From positions 1 through 44,923 of the forward strand of contig CAMHST010000019.1 in the NCBI GenBank assembly GCA_946187865.1: a stretch of 44,923 nt of DNA, given 5' to 3'. This document shows, piece by piece, positions 24,419 to 32,562 of this stretch. A program made the translations under genes and the position numbers. The first letter of the stretch is position 1. Every line of letters begins with the position of its first letter. Below the pieces are notes generated by a model, which saw nothing but the letters and a program-made list of their open reading frames with translations, searched no databases and was not told where the DNA came from. This DNA is from an uncultured Bacteroidales bacterium. GTDB lineage: Bacteria > Bacteroidota > Bacteroidia > Bacteroidales > UBA932.

Positions 24419-25813
24419 ATGAACAACGTTTATTTCATCGGCATCGGCGGAATCGGGATGAGCGCCCTGGCCCGTTACTACAAATTCAAGGGTTACCAGG
24501 TGAGCGGATACGACCGCACCCCGTCCGAGCTCACCGCCCAGCTGGAGCGGGAAGGCATCCCCATCCATTATGAGGACCGGCCGGACCTGGTCCCGGACCA
24601 GGTGCAGGACACCCTGGTGGTCTATACCCCTGCCGTCCCGATGGACCTGGGAGAACTGAAAAAGGTGACGGAAGGCGGCTATTCCCTGTTCAAGCGCTCC
24701 CGCATCCTGGGAGAGATCGCCCGCGGCCAGCGCTGCCTGGCGGTTGCCGGCACCCACGGGAAAACCACCACATCCACCCTCACCGCCCACATTCTCACGG
24801 AAAGCGGCGAGGGATGCTCGGCCTTTCTGGGAGGCATTTCCCGCAACTACGGCAGCAACCTCCTGATGAGCCATACCCCTACGGTCGTGGCCGAGGCCGA
24901 CGAGTTCGACCGCTCCTTCCTGCAACTGTTCCCGGAGATCGCCGTGATTACGGCCGTGGATCCCGACCATCTGGATATCTACGGCGACTATGCCCACGTG
25001 GTTGAGGCCTTCAAAACCTTCGCCTCGCAGACAAGCGGCACACTCATCGCCAAAAAAGGCACCCCCATCACGCCGGAAGACACCCCCGCGCAACTTCTGA
25101 CCTACCATTATACAGACCCCGGGGCCGATTTCTACGCCATTTCCCCCCGGGCCGACGAACTGGGCTGCTTCCACTACGACCTCCACTATCCGGGAGGCAT
25201 CCTGGAAGACATCCGCGTGGGCGCACCCGGCTGGGTGAACGCGGAGAACAGCATCGCGGCGGCAGCCATCGCCCTCACCTACGGGATAGCCCCGGAGGCG
25301 GTGAAAAAAGCCATCGGCACCTTTGAAGGGGTGAAACGGCGCCTGGAAGTGCATGTGAATGTTCCCGGACTGGCGTACATCGACGATTACGCCCACCACC
25401 CGGCCGAACTGTCCAGCGCCATCTCCTCCATGCGGGACATCTTCCCCGGACGCAAACTCACCGCCATTTTCCAGCCGCACCTGTACACGCGCACGCGGGA
25501 TTTCGCGGAAGAATTCGCCCAGGCCCTTTCCAAGGTGGACAAACTCATCCTGCTGGACATTTACCCCGCCCGCGAAGAACCCATCCCCGGGGTGAGCTCG
25601 GAGATGATTTTCAAGGATGTCACCGCACCGGAGAAAGTCCTGCTGAGAAAAGAAGAACTCATGGATTACCTCTCCGACGAGCCGCTGGACGTACTGGCCA
25701 CCTTCGGGGCCGGCAACATAGACCGCTTTATAGAGCCCATCACCGAAATGCTCAAGGCCCGCCTCCACAGCGGACAACAAGTCCCTCCCCCGAAGGGAGA
25801 GGGTAACGTATAA
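24419..25813 (+). CDS. murC: UDP-MurNAc:L-alanine ligase
   Basis: 464 residues; first amino-acid-adding Mur ligase. VYFIGIGGIGMSALARYY (nucleotide-binding), GTHGKTTT (about 111-118), EADEFDRSFL, DDYAHHPAEL and FQPHLYTRTRDF identify MurC. A clear AAGGAGAT precedes the ATG. The last residues, QQVPPPKGEGNV, are encoded by a GC-rich hairpin (25783-25803) and look like a recent 3' extension outside the conserved fold. Confidence 0.95.
   Translation: MNNVYFIGIGGIGMSALARYYKFKGYQVSGYDRTPSELTAQLEREGIPIHYEDRPDLVPDQVQDTLVVYTPAVPMDLGELKKVTEGGYSLFKRSRILGEIARGQRCLAVAGTHGKTTTSTLTAHILTESGEGCSAFLGGISRNYGSNLLMSHTPTVVAEADEFDRSFLQLFPEIAVITAVDPDHLDIYGDYAHVVEAFKTFASQTSGTLIAKKGTPITPEDTPAQLLTYHYTDPGADFYAISPRADELGCFHYDLHYPGGILEDIRVGAPGWVNAENSIAAAAIALTYGIAPEAVKKAIGTFEGVKRRLEVHVNVPGLAYIDDYAHHPAELSSAISSMRDIFPGRKLTAIFQPHLYTRTRDFAEEFAQALSKVDKLILLDIYPAREEPIPGVSSEMIFKDVTAPEKVLLRKEELMDYLSDEPLDVLATFGAGNIDRFIEPITEMLKARLHSGQQVPPPKGEGNV
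25783..25803 (+). repeat. REP-like hairpin at the 3' end of murC
   Basis: CCCTC-CCC (25783-25790), loop CGAA, GGG-A-GAGGG (25795-25803): an 8-bp stem with one bulged A. It is translated as PPPKGEG. This type of CCCTCCCC-GAA-GGGAGAGGG sequence resembles small dispersed palindromes seen at gene ends in other genomes (from memory). Confidence 0.6.
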
Positions 25814-25821
25814 TATTTATT

Positions 25822-25838
25822 GTTTCATGAAATGAAAC
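25822..25838 (+). promoter_or_regulatory. Hairpin sequestering the ftsQ start codon
   Basis: GTTTCAT (25822-25828), loop GAA, ATGAAAC (25832-25838) form a perfect 7-bp stem whose 3' arm begins with the ftsQ ATG. It could limit ftsQ initiation unless ribosomes finishing murC (stop 25811-25813) open it. Predicted only from sequence. Confidence 0.5.
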
Positions 25839-26614
25839 CCATTGTCCGCAGAGGCTTAGGCCTCCTCACAATCCTGATCTGCCTGGCTGTCTGGATGTTC
25901 ACCACCCGGATGGCAGACAGGCAGCGCCGTACCCGGACCTGCCAGAGCGGCATCCAGGTAACGGTACTGGACAGTGCGCAGCGGAACTTTGTGGGAAAAG
26001 AAGATATCGAGAAGTGGCTGGACGAGGACTACCACGCCTACGTGGGCCTGCCGCTGGACAGCGTGAACCTGGACCGGATCGAGCAGCTGGTCAGGAGCCG
26101 GAGCGCCGTGCGGGGCTGCGAAGCCTGGCTCACGGACGACGGCACCCTGCACCTGGAGATCAGCCAGCGGGAGCCCGTGGTCCGCTTTGACGACGGCCGC
26201 AACGGCTACTATGCCGACGAATCCGGCTACATTTTCCCGCTCCAGTCCCGGGGTTCGGTGGATGTGCCGGTGGTAAGCGGGAAACTGCCCATGAAAGTGG
26301 AACGCGGTTTCAAGGGAAGCCGGGAAGATCCCGGTGAAGAAGCTTGGCTCAAACAGATCATCGGCCTGGTGAGCTACATCAGGGGCTCGGTCTGGGAGAA
26401 CAACATCCGGGAAATCTCGGTGGATGAGGGCGGAAACCTGATTCTCCTGCCCCGGGAAGGCAAGGAGAAGTTCATCTTCGGGGAACCTGTCCGCGTACAG
26501 GAGAAACTCCTGCTGATGAGGAGCTATTACGAGGCTGTGGTTCCCTCCAAGGAACCCGGCTATTACGCCAGTGTAGACCTCCGTTACCGGGGGCAGCTAG
26601 TTTGCAGAAAATAA
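25832..26614 (+). CDS. ftsQ: FtsQ-like cell division protein
   Basis: 260 residues. A short cytoplasmic N-terminus is followed by one membrane helix (about 8-24, LGLLTILICLAVWMFTT). A POTRA-like region follows (VTVLDSAQRNFVGKEDIEKWL...LDRIEQLVRSRSAVRGCEAWLTDDGTLHLEI), then a beta domain with REPVVRF. FtsQ links cytoplasmic and periplasmic divisome parts. Sequence conservation is low, but topology, size and position between murC and ftsA agree. An upstream TTG start is possible but less likely. Confidence 0.85.
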   Translation: MKPIVRRGLGLLTILICLAVWMFTTRMADRQRRTRTCQSGIQVTVLDSAQRNFVGKEDIEKWLDEDYHAYVGLPLDSVNLDRIEQLVRSRSAVRGCEAWLTDDGTLHLEISQREPVVRFDDGRNGYYADESGYIFPLQSRGSVDVPVVSGKLPMKVERGFKGSREDPGEEAWLKQIIGLVSYIRGSVWENNIREISVDEGGNLILLPREGKEKFIFGEPVRVQEKLLLMRSYYEAVVPSKEPGYYASVDLRYRGQLVCRK

Positions 26615-26625
26615 AACTCATAGAT

Positions 26626-28083
26626 ATGGAAGACAAGTATATTGCCTCAATCGACCTGGGAACCTCCAAATTCGGGCTTTGCGTGGCCCGGGTGAACGGA
26701 GACGACGTCCAGATTGTGTACTACCGGGAGACCCCCTCGGAGGGCATCCGCGCCAGCCTTATCCACAACCCGAAGAAGGCCTCCGAAAAGCTGAAAGAAG
26801 CCATTCGGGAGGCAGAGAACGAACTGATGATCCGCATCCTGCAGGTGGTGGTGGGCATGCCCCGCTACGAGGTGGAGCAGGTTACTGCATCGGCCCGGAT
26901 AGACCGCACCAATGCCGACGACTACATCTCCGACGAGGAGGTGCAGAGCCTCAAGTCCATCGCCCTGGAGACCTATCCCCTGCCCAACCCCGACAAACAG
27001 ATCATGTACGGGGCCGTGGCCCAGTCGTTCTCCATCGACGACGAGATCCAGCTGGTGGAGAACGAGGTGGTGGGAACCCTGAGCAGCTCGCTGGAGGGTA
27101 ATTTCAAGGTGTTTATCGGCAACCGCAGGGCCACTACCGCCCTGGACAAGATCTTCAATAGCCTGGAGATTGCGGTGGCCAAGAAGTATTTCCTGCCGGA
27201 TGTGGTGGCCAGGACCGTCCTCACCGGCGAGGAGATGAACAGCGGCGTAGCCCTGGTGGACTTCGGCGCCGGCGTCACTTCCCTGTCGGTGTACCACGGC
27301 GGCATCATGCGCTACTATGCTTCCATCCCCTTCGGCGGAAAGGCCATCACCGGCGACATCCGCACCGAATGTTCCATCTCCGAAGAACTGGCCGAAAAGA
27401 TCAAGAAACGCTTCGGAGCCTGCCTGCCCGGCAAACTGGCCTCCCTGAGCGAGAAAGTGCTCCAGATCCGGCTCACCGAGCCTTACAAGGAGGTGCCGGT
27501 GCGCTATATTTCCGAGATCATCGACTGCCGATGCCGGGAGATCATCGAGGCCGTCCTCTACTATCTCCAGGAGAGCGGACTGCAGAATGCCATCCGCGGC
27601 GGAGTGGTGGTTACGGGCGGCAGCGCCGAACTGGCCAACTTCATCACCCTTTTCAAGGAAATGTCGGGGTACGACGTCCGGAAGGGCTATCCCCGCTACA
27701 TGTTCTCCGCTTCCGTGGGCAGCGGCGTGTACAGCACGGCGGCCACATCGGCTATCGGCATGGTGCTCGCGGCCAAGGACGACCACCTGCCGGACTGCGT
27801 GAATGTCCCGGAAAGGCCGGCGGAAGAGGAAGAGACGATTGAGGTGGAAGTGACCGACGAAACGCCGGGAGCCAACACCATCAGCGACGAGGAGCTGGAA
27901 GGCGGACAGACGGGGAACCTCCTCGCACCCGAGGAATTCGGCGAGGCCGTGGAGAAGAAGAAGGAGCCGAAAAAGAAGAAGGTGAAGGTGTCCAAGGAAA
28001 AGAAACCCACCTTCCTGAACATAGTCTGGAAAACGGTAAAGGGCGCCGCCCTGGATATGTACGACAAAGCAAACGAGGAATAA
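26626..28083 (+). CDS. ftsA: Cell division protein FtsA (actin-like FtsZ membrane anchor)
   Basis: 485 residues. ATPase motifs include ASIDLGTSKFGL (phosphate 1), ALVDFGAGVTSLSVYHGG (phosphate 2) and GVVVTGGSAELANF (adenosine). After residue about 390 comes a long acidic linker (RPAEEEETIEVEVTDETP...), a lysine-rich stretch (EKKKEPKKKKVKVSKEKK) and a terminal amphipathic segment, FLNIVWKTVKGAALDMYDKA, the likely membrane-targeting helix. It tethers FtsZ filaments to the membrane. The start ATG at 26626 gives the MEDKYIASIDLG beginning. It is 3 nt before ftsZ. Confidence 0.95.
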   Translation: MEDKYIASIDLGTSKFGLCVARVNGDDVQIVYYRETPSEGIRASLIHNPKKASEKLKEAIREAENELMIRILQVVVGMPRYEVEQVTASARIDRTNADDYISDEEVQSLKSIALETYPLPNPDKQIMYGAVAQSFSIDDEIQLVENEVVGTLSSSLEGNFKVFIGNRRATTALDKIFNSLEIAVAKKYFLPDVVARTVLTGEEMNSGVALVDFGAGVTSLSVYHGGIMRYYASIPFGGKAITGDIRTECSISEELAEKIKKRFGACLPGKLASLSEKVLQIRLTEPYKEVPVRYISEIIDCRCREIIEAVLYYLQESGLQNAIRGGVVVTGGSAELANFITLFKEMSGYDVRKGYPRYMFSASVGSGVYSTAATSAIGMVLAAKDDHLPDCVNVPERPAEEEETIEVEVTDETPGANTISDEELEGGQTGNLLAPEEFGEAVEKKKEPKKKKVKVSKEKKPTFLNIVWKTVKGAALDMYDKANEE

Positions 28084-28086
28084 GCC

Positions 28087-29340
28087 ATGGAACTTGACAT
28101 CAACAAAAACATCACGCCATTTGACTGGACAGAGGAAAAATCGCTGATCAAGGTAATCGGCGTAGGTGGCGGCGGCTGCAATGCCGTGAACTACATGTAC
28201 AGGCAGAACATCCAGGGCTGCAGTTTTATCGTTTGCAATACCGACGCACAGGCGCTGCAGACCAGCGAGGTGCCCACCAAGATCCAGATGGGGCAGAACG
28301 GCCTGGGTGCGGGAACCGACCCCACCGCCGGGCGCAACGCCGCCCTGGAAAGCCAGGACGAGATTGCCCGCAAGGTGCTGGACAGCGGCACGCAGATGCT
28401 CTTCATCACGGCCGGCATGGGCGGCGGCACGGGCACGGGCGCCTCTCCGGTGATTGCCAAGATGGCCAAGGACCGGGGCATCCTCACGGTGGCCGTAGTC
28501 ACCATCCCCTTCAAGAACGAGGGCAACGAGAGCCAGTCCAAGGCCGTGGACGGCATCCACGAGCTGGAGAAGAACGTGGACTCTCTGCTGATCATCAACA
28601 ACGAGAAACTGTACCAGTTCTTTGGGGACACCCTGATCCAGGAAGCGTTCCCCAAGGCCGACGAAGTACTGGCTACCGCCGTACGGGGCATCATCGAGGT
28701 AATCAGCTGCCCCGGTTACATCAACGTGGATTTCCAGGATGTGTGCAAGATGATGCGAAACTCCGGCATGGCCCTGATGGGAAGCGGCGAGGGAACGGGC
28801 AACGACCGTCTGCAGGACGCCGTGCGCGGCGCCTTCGAGAGTCCGCTGCTGAACGACTTCGACCTCAAGACCGCCAAGAATGTGCTCATCAACATCACCA
28901 CCGGCAACAATGAACGGGGTGCCAAGATGAGCGACCTGGAGAAGATCGACGACATGATCTCCGAGTACACCGGCGACGCCAACCACTTCAAGAAGGGTAT
29001 CATCTGGGACGACGATCCCGAGTTCGGCGACAAGGTGCGCATCACCGCCATCGTCACGGGCTTCGACATGGACCTGGGCGGCCTGGGGCTGGACAAGAAC
29101 CTGGGGAACCTGGTGATTATCGACGAGAATTTCCAGTGGGACCTGTCCGACCACGGCGCGGAGGTTACGCTTCCTTCCGGGGCCGAGACCATCAAGATCG
29201 GCTACAACAATTCCGACAACGCCCGGCACTTCAACTTTGCCCAGGACCGCCGTCCGGCCCTGTGCGTGGAGCCCGGCCAGAATATCGGTGACCTGGAGAA
29301 CATTCCCGCCCTGAGACGGGCGCACAGCGATAAGAAATAA
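28087..29340 (+). CDS. ftsZ: Cell division protein FtsZ (tubulin-like GTPase)
   Basis: 417 residues. Motifs: KVIGVGGGGCNAVNYMY, GMGGGTGTGASPVIAKMAKD (tubulin signature), and the T7-loop region where NVDFQDVCKMM supplies the catalytic acidic residue. The C-terminal peptide ENIPALRRAH corresponds to the conserved tail that binds FtsA. It polymerises into the Z ring. The ORF is the last classical dcw gene, but transcription probably continues into rpiB and truB (gap 11 nt). Confidence 0.97.
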   Translation: MELDINKNITPFDWTEEKSLIKVIGVGGGGCNAVNYMYRQNIQGCSFIVCNTDAQALQTSEVPTKIQMGQNGLGAGTDPTAGRNAALESQDEIARKVLDSGTQMLFITAGMGGGTGTGASPVIAKMAKDRGILTVAVVTIPFKNEGNESQSKAVDGIHELEKNVDSLLIINNEKLYQFFGDTLIQEAFPKADEVLATAVRGIIEVISCPGYINVDFQDVCKMMRNSGMALMGSGEGTGNDRLQDAVRGAFESPLLNDFDLKTAKNVLINITTGNNERGAKMSDLEKIDDMISEYTGDANHFKKGIIWDDDPEFGDKVRITAIVTGFDMDLGGLGLDKNLGNLVIIDENFQWDLSDHGAEVTLPSGAETIKIGYNNSDNARHFNFAQDRRPALCVEPGQNIGDLENIPALRRAHSDKK

Positions 29341-29351
29341 CAAGCAAGGAT

Positions 29352-29783
29352 ATGAAAATAGGAATCTGCAACGACCACGCCGGCGTGGAGTACAAGTTTA
29401 AACTGATCCAGATGCTGCGCAAGCGCGGTATCGAAGTGGTGAATTTCGGGACCGACACCGAGGTGAGCGTAGATTATCCCGACTTTGCCCATCCGCTGGC
29501 CAACGCCGTGGAAAAGGGCGAGGTGGACCTGGGTATCGCCCTCTGCGGTACCGGAAACGGGATGGCCATCACCCTGAACAAACACCAGGGTATCCGCGCC
29601 GGACTGGCCTGGAACTCTGAAGTGGGCCGGCTGGTGGCAGCCCACAACAACGCCAACGTACTGGTGCTGCCGGCCCGGTTCATCAGCTACCGGGTGGCTT
29701 CCTCCATCGTGCGCATGTGGCTGGACACCGACTTTGAAGGCGGCCGTCACCAGCGCCGGATAGACAAAATGCCCTGCCGATGA
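29352..29783 (+). CDS. rpiB: Ribose 5-phosphate isomerase B (RpiB/LacAB family)
   Basis: 143 residues; interconverts ribose 5-phosphate and ribulose 5-phosphate. ICNDHAGVEYK at the start, VDYPDFAHPLANAV, and ALCGTGNGMAITLNKHQGIRAGLAW, which contains the catalytic cysteine in CGTGNG (often CGTGIG), identify the family. It overlaps truB by 4 nt (ATGA), so the two are translationally coupled. Confidence 0.93.
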   Translation: MKIGICNDHAGVEYKFKLIQMLRKRGIEVVNFGTDTEVSVDYPDFAHPLANAVEKGEVDLGIALCGTGNGMAITLNKHQGIRAGLAWNSEVGRLVAAHNNANVLVLPARFISYRVASSIVRMWLDTDFEGGRHQRRIDKMPCR

Positions 29784-30745
29784 GTTTCCTGGTGCCGCGG
29801 GCGGGAACTCTCCTCTCCCACGACATAGCCGACTACCCGGAAGGGATTGTCCTCCAGGTGGATAAGCCGTACCGGTGGACATCGGCCGATGTGATCCGCA
29901 AGCTCAAGTTTGCGGCATTCCGGCATTTCCGGAAGAAGAATCTGAAGGTGGGCCACGCCGGAACGCTGGACCCGCTGGCTACCGGGGTGCTGCTGGTTTG
30001 CATCGGTAGCGCCTGCAAGAAAGCGCAGGAGCTGCAGGACCACGACAAGGAGTACGTCGCCCGCATCCGCTTCGGGGCCACGACGCCCTCGTACGACCTG
30101 GAGAAAGAAGTGGACCGGCGCTTCCCTTACGCGCACATATCGGCAGCGGCCGTACAAGAAGCCCTGAAGGGCTTTTTGGGCGAGCAGGAACAGGTGGCGC
30201 CTCTGTTCAGCGCCAAGTCCGTGGACGGGGTCAGGGCCTATGAAATGGCCCGGAAACTGTACAAATCCGGAAGCTTTTCCGAGATCGATGCCGCCGCCCT
30301 GGAGACGCTCCAACGCAGCCGCATCGTGATCTCGGAGCTGGAACTGCTGGACTTTGTTCCGGCTGGCGTGTCGGTTATTCCGGAGGGACAGGGGATTCCT
30401 TCCGCAAAAGAAAAGGCCGATGCGGAAGGAATCCCCTGTCCTCCGGAAACGTCGCTTCGCGAACCTGTACGGGCAAATGTTTCCGGAGGGATGTCACCAT
30501 CCGGGGCAATGTCAAACGCGTCGGAGCGGATTCATGTGGCGGATACATCGGCCCTGGGACTGCCGGAGGCTGCTGTGAGAATCGTCTGTTCCAAAGGGAC
30601 TTACATCCGGGCCTTTGCCCGCGACCTGGGCGAGGCGCTCGGGAGCGGGGCCCATCTGGGCGGCCTTGTCCGTTCCCGCAGCGGAGATTTCCGCGTAGAA
30701 GACGCCCTGTCCGTGGAACAGGCATTGGAACTGTTGGCACCCTAG
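29780..30745 (+). CDS. truB: tRNA pseudouridine-55 synthase with a palindromic insertion
   Basis: 321 residues versus roughly 240-260 usually expected in this phylum. The catalytic motif GHAGTLDPLATGVL contains the essential Asp. KEYVARIRFGATTPSYD and FSAKSVDGVRAYEMAR are typical. After ISELELLDF (about 192) some 50-60 extra residues appear before the conserved VRIVCSKGTYIRAFARDLG. This insert is encoded by three consecutive hairpins (30378-30502) and contains SLREPVRAN, the same peptide (one substitution) as in the murE insert. All catalytic parts are retained. Confidence 0.94.
   Translation: MSFLVPRAGTLLSHDIADYPEGIVLQVDKPYRWTSADVIRKLKFAAFRHFRKKNLKVGHAGTLDPLATGVLLVCIGSACKKAQELQDHDKEYVARIRFGATTPSYDLEKEVDRRFPYAHISAAAVQEALKGFLGEQEQVAPLFSAKSVDGVRAYEMARKLYKSGSFSEIDAAALETLQRSRIVISELELLDFVPAGVSVIPEGQGIPSAKEKADAEGIPCPPETSLREPVRANVSGGMSPSGAMSNASERIHVADTSALGLPEAAVRIVCSKGTYIRAFARDLGEALGSGAHLGGLVRSRSGDFRVEDALSVEQALELLAP
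30378..30502 (+). repeat. Composite palindromic element in truB (conserved core plus locus-specific arms)
   Basis: First hairpin: 30378-30406 pairs with 30421-30448 (28 bp with one bulge) around a 14-nt A-rich loop. Second: CCTCCGGAAAC (30440-30450) pairs with GTTTCCGGAGG (30479-30489) around the core 30451-30478, which matches murE 17971-17998 at 27 of 28 positions. Third: GGATG-TCAC-CATCC at 30489-30502. The sequence TTCCGGAGG occurs three times, alternately direct, inverted and direct. Confidence 0.9.
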
Positions 30746-30770
30746 GCTGGGAGATTCCCCCAGAAATCAC

Positions 30771-30778
30771 TATCTTTG
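30771..30778 (+). promoter_or_regulatory. -7 promoter element TATCTTTG of gltX
   Basis: Consensus TAnnTTTG 23 nt before the gltX ATG, placed 25 nt after the truB stop. Confidence 0.65.
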
Positions 30779-30801
30779 CATGATTTAAATGCATTTTTAG
30801 A

Positions 30802-32466
30802 ATGGAAAGAAGAACGCGCGTCAGATTCGCACCCTCCCCTACCGGCCCGCTCCACATGGGCGGGGTCCGCACCGCTTTGTATAACTACCTGTATGCCAAG
30901 CAGAAGGGAGGCGATTTCATCCTCCGTATAGAAGACACAGACTCCCATCGCTTTGTCCCCGGAGCAGAGCAATATATCATTGAGGCCCTTGCCTGGTGCG
31001 GCATTGTTCCGGACGAGGGCGTACAGGACGGGAAAGTGGTGGAAACCGCAAGCGACCGCCATCCGCATGCCCCGTACAGGCAAAGCCAGCGCCGCGCCAT
31101 CTATCGGCAATACGCAGAGCAGCTGGTAGCCGCCGGCTGGGCCTATTATGCCTTTGATACGCCCGAGGAACTGGATGCCTGCCGGAAATCGGCCGAATCC
31201 CGTGGAGAGACCTTCATCTACAATGCTGTCTCCCGCATGCAGCTGCGTAACTCCCTCACCCTTCCGGAGAGCGAGGTGAAACAGCTGCTGGAAAGCACCA
31301 CGGACTGGACCGTCCGCTTCAAGATGCCCGAAGGGCGCGTGGTGAAGATGGACGACCTCATCCGCGGCCACGTAGAGGTGAACACCGACACCCTGGACGA
31401 CAAAGTGCTGTGGAAACGCACGGACGAGCTTCCCACCTACCACCTGGCCAATATCGTGGACGACCACCTGATGGAAATCACGGAGGTTATCCGCGGAGAG
31501 GAGTGGCTCCCTTCCCTGCCGCTTCACTATCTGCTGTACGAGGCCTTCGGCTGGGAGCGGCCCCGCTTTGCCCACCTGTCGCTGCTGCTGAAGCCCGTGG
31601 GCAACGGCAAACTTTCCAAACGGGACGGAGACAAGCTGGGCTTCCCGGTATTCCCGCTCCGCTGGCAGAATCCGGAAACCGGAGAGGTGTCCCGCGGCTA
31701 CCGCGAAGACGGCTATTTCCCCGAGGCTTTTGTAAATATGCTGGCCATGCTGGGCTGGAACCCCGGAGACGAGCGGGAACTGTTTACTCTGGAAGAGCTT
31801 GTACAGGCTTTCTCGCTGGACAAAGTACAGAAAGCCGGCGCCAAGTTCAATCCGGAAAAGGCCAAATGGTTCAACAAGGAATATCTGCGCGCCAAACCGG
31901 TGGCAGAGCTTGCCGCACTGCTGATTCCCATTCTTGAGGAGCACGAGATAAAAGTGGTGGACTGCCCGGTGTGCGCCCTCACGGCCGGTGCCTCGTTCGA
32001 AGGCCTGGGCGGGGATTTCCAGAACCGGATCTTCACCCGCGAGTTCGTGGAAAAGGCCGTGGAACTGGTCCGGGACCGCGCCACGTTTGTGGCCGACCTC
32101 TGGGATGCCGCCAAACCGCTGTTCGAAGCCCCGCAGGAATATGTCCAGAAAGATGTGGACAAGTTCTGGAAGAGCGAACACTACGAAAACTGCTTCGAAG
32201 TTTGCCAGTATATTACGGGCGCGAACTTCGGCTTCGACGATCTGGTCCCCTACCAGGGACCCATGACCCAGGAAGCCCTGGAAACGGCCGTAACGGACTA
32301 TATCCGCATGCGGGAATACCCGATGGGCAAAGTCATGAACAGCCTGCGCCTGGCTCTCACAGGCAGCGCCAGCGGGCTGGGCATCGCCGCCATCCTGTCC
32401 TTTATCGGCCGACGGGAATTCGCCCGCCGCATGAGTGCCGTAGCCTCTGCACTGGGACGGATCTAG
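30802..32466 (+). CDS. gltX: Glutamyl-tRNA synthetase
   Basis: 554 residues, class I synthetase charging tRNA-Glu. RVRFAPSPTGPLHMGGVRTALYNYL holds the HIGH-equivalent motif, and KLSKRDG (about residue 271) is the KMSKS equivalent. The C-terminal anticodon-binding region is helical and contains YPMGKVMNSLRLALTG. Length is somewhat above the ~500 residues common in the family, as in other Bacteroidota. It has its own promoter, so it is separate from the dcw run. Confidence 0.96.
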   Translation: MERRTRVRFAPSPTGPLHMGGVRTALYNYLYAKQKGGDFILRIEDTDSHRFVPGAEQYIIEALAWCGIVPDEGVQDGKVVETASDRHPHAPYRQSQRRAIYRQYAEQLVAAGWAYYAFDTPEELDACRKSAESRGETFIYNAVSRMQLRNSLTLPESEVKQLLESTTDWTVRFKMPEGRVVKMDDLIRGHVEVNTDTLDDKVLWKRTDELPTYHLANIVDDHLMEITEVIRGEEWLPSLPLHYLLYEAFGWERPRFAHLSLLLKPVGNGKLSKRDGDKLGFPVFPLRWQNPETGEVSRGYREDGYFPEAFVNMLAMLGWNPGDERELFTLEELVQAFSLDKVQKAGAKFNPEKAKWFNKEYLRAKPVAELAALLIPILEEHEIKVVDCPVCALTAGASFEGLGGDFQNRIFTREFVEKAVELVRDRATFVADLWDAAKPLFEAPQEYVQKDVDKFWKSEHYENCFEVCQYITGANFGFDDLVPYQGPMTQEALETAVTDYIRMREYPMGKVMNSLRLALTGSASGLGIAAILSFIGRREFARRMSAVASALGRI

Positions 32467-32477
32467 GAGCTCTTCTT

Positions 32478-32503
32478 GGGGGGGGACATAAGCCCCCCCC
32501 CCC
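32478..32503. terminator. G8/C11 hairpin downstream of gltX
   Basis: Eight G (32478-32485), loop ACATAAG, eleven C (32493-32503). This could be a strong terminator-like stem between gltX and the glycosyltransferase gene, but no T-tract follows. Homopolymer lengths may be inexact in the assembly. Confidence 0.45.
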
Positions 32504-32525
32504 ATTCAGTTGCCCGATGCAAGGG

Positions 32526-32555
32526 TTGTAATACAACGCAGCAATAGTATCTTTG
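32526..32555 (+). promoter_or_regulatory. Promoter of the glycosyltransferase gene
   Basis: TTG (32526-32528), 19-bp spacer, TATCTTTG (32548-32555): a full match to the Bacteroidota -33/-7 pattern, ending 7 nt before the ATG. Confidence 0.75.
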
Positions 32556-32562
32556 CAAGGAT

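Noticed and set aside
26647..29343. An 898-codon open frame antisense to ftsA and ftsZ
   Set aside because: Runs across two conserved genes in the complementary codon phase; a codon-usage by-product.
31070..31086. CCCCGTACAGGCAAAG in gltX, resembling the inverted core of the murE/truB element
   Set aside because: Only about ten bases agree, and the sequence encodes the ordinary APYRQSQR motif of glutamyl-tRNA synthetases.
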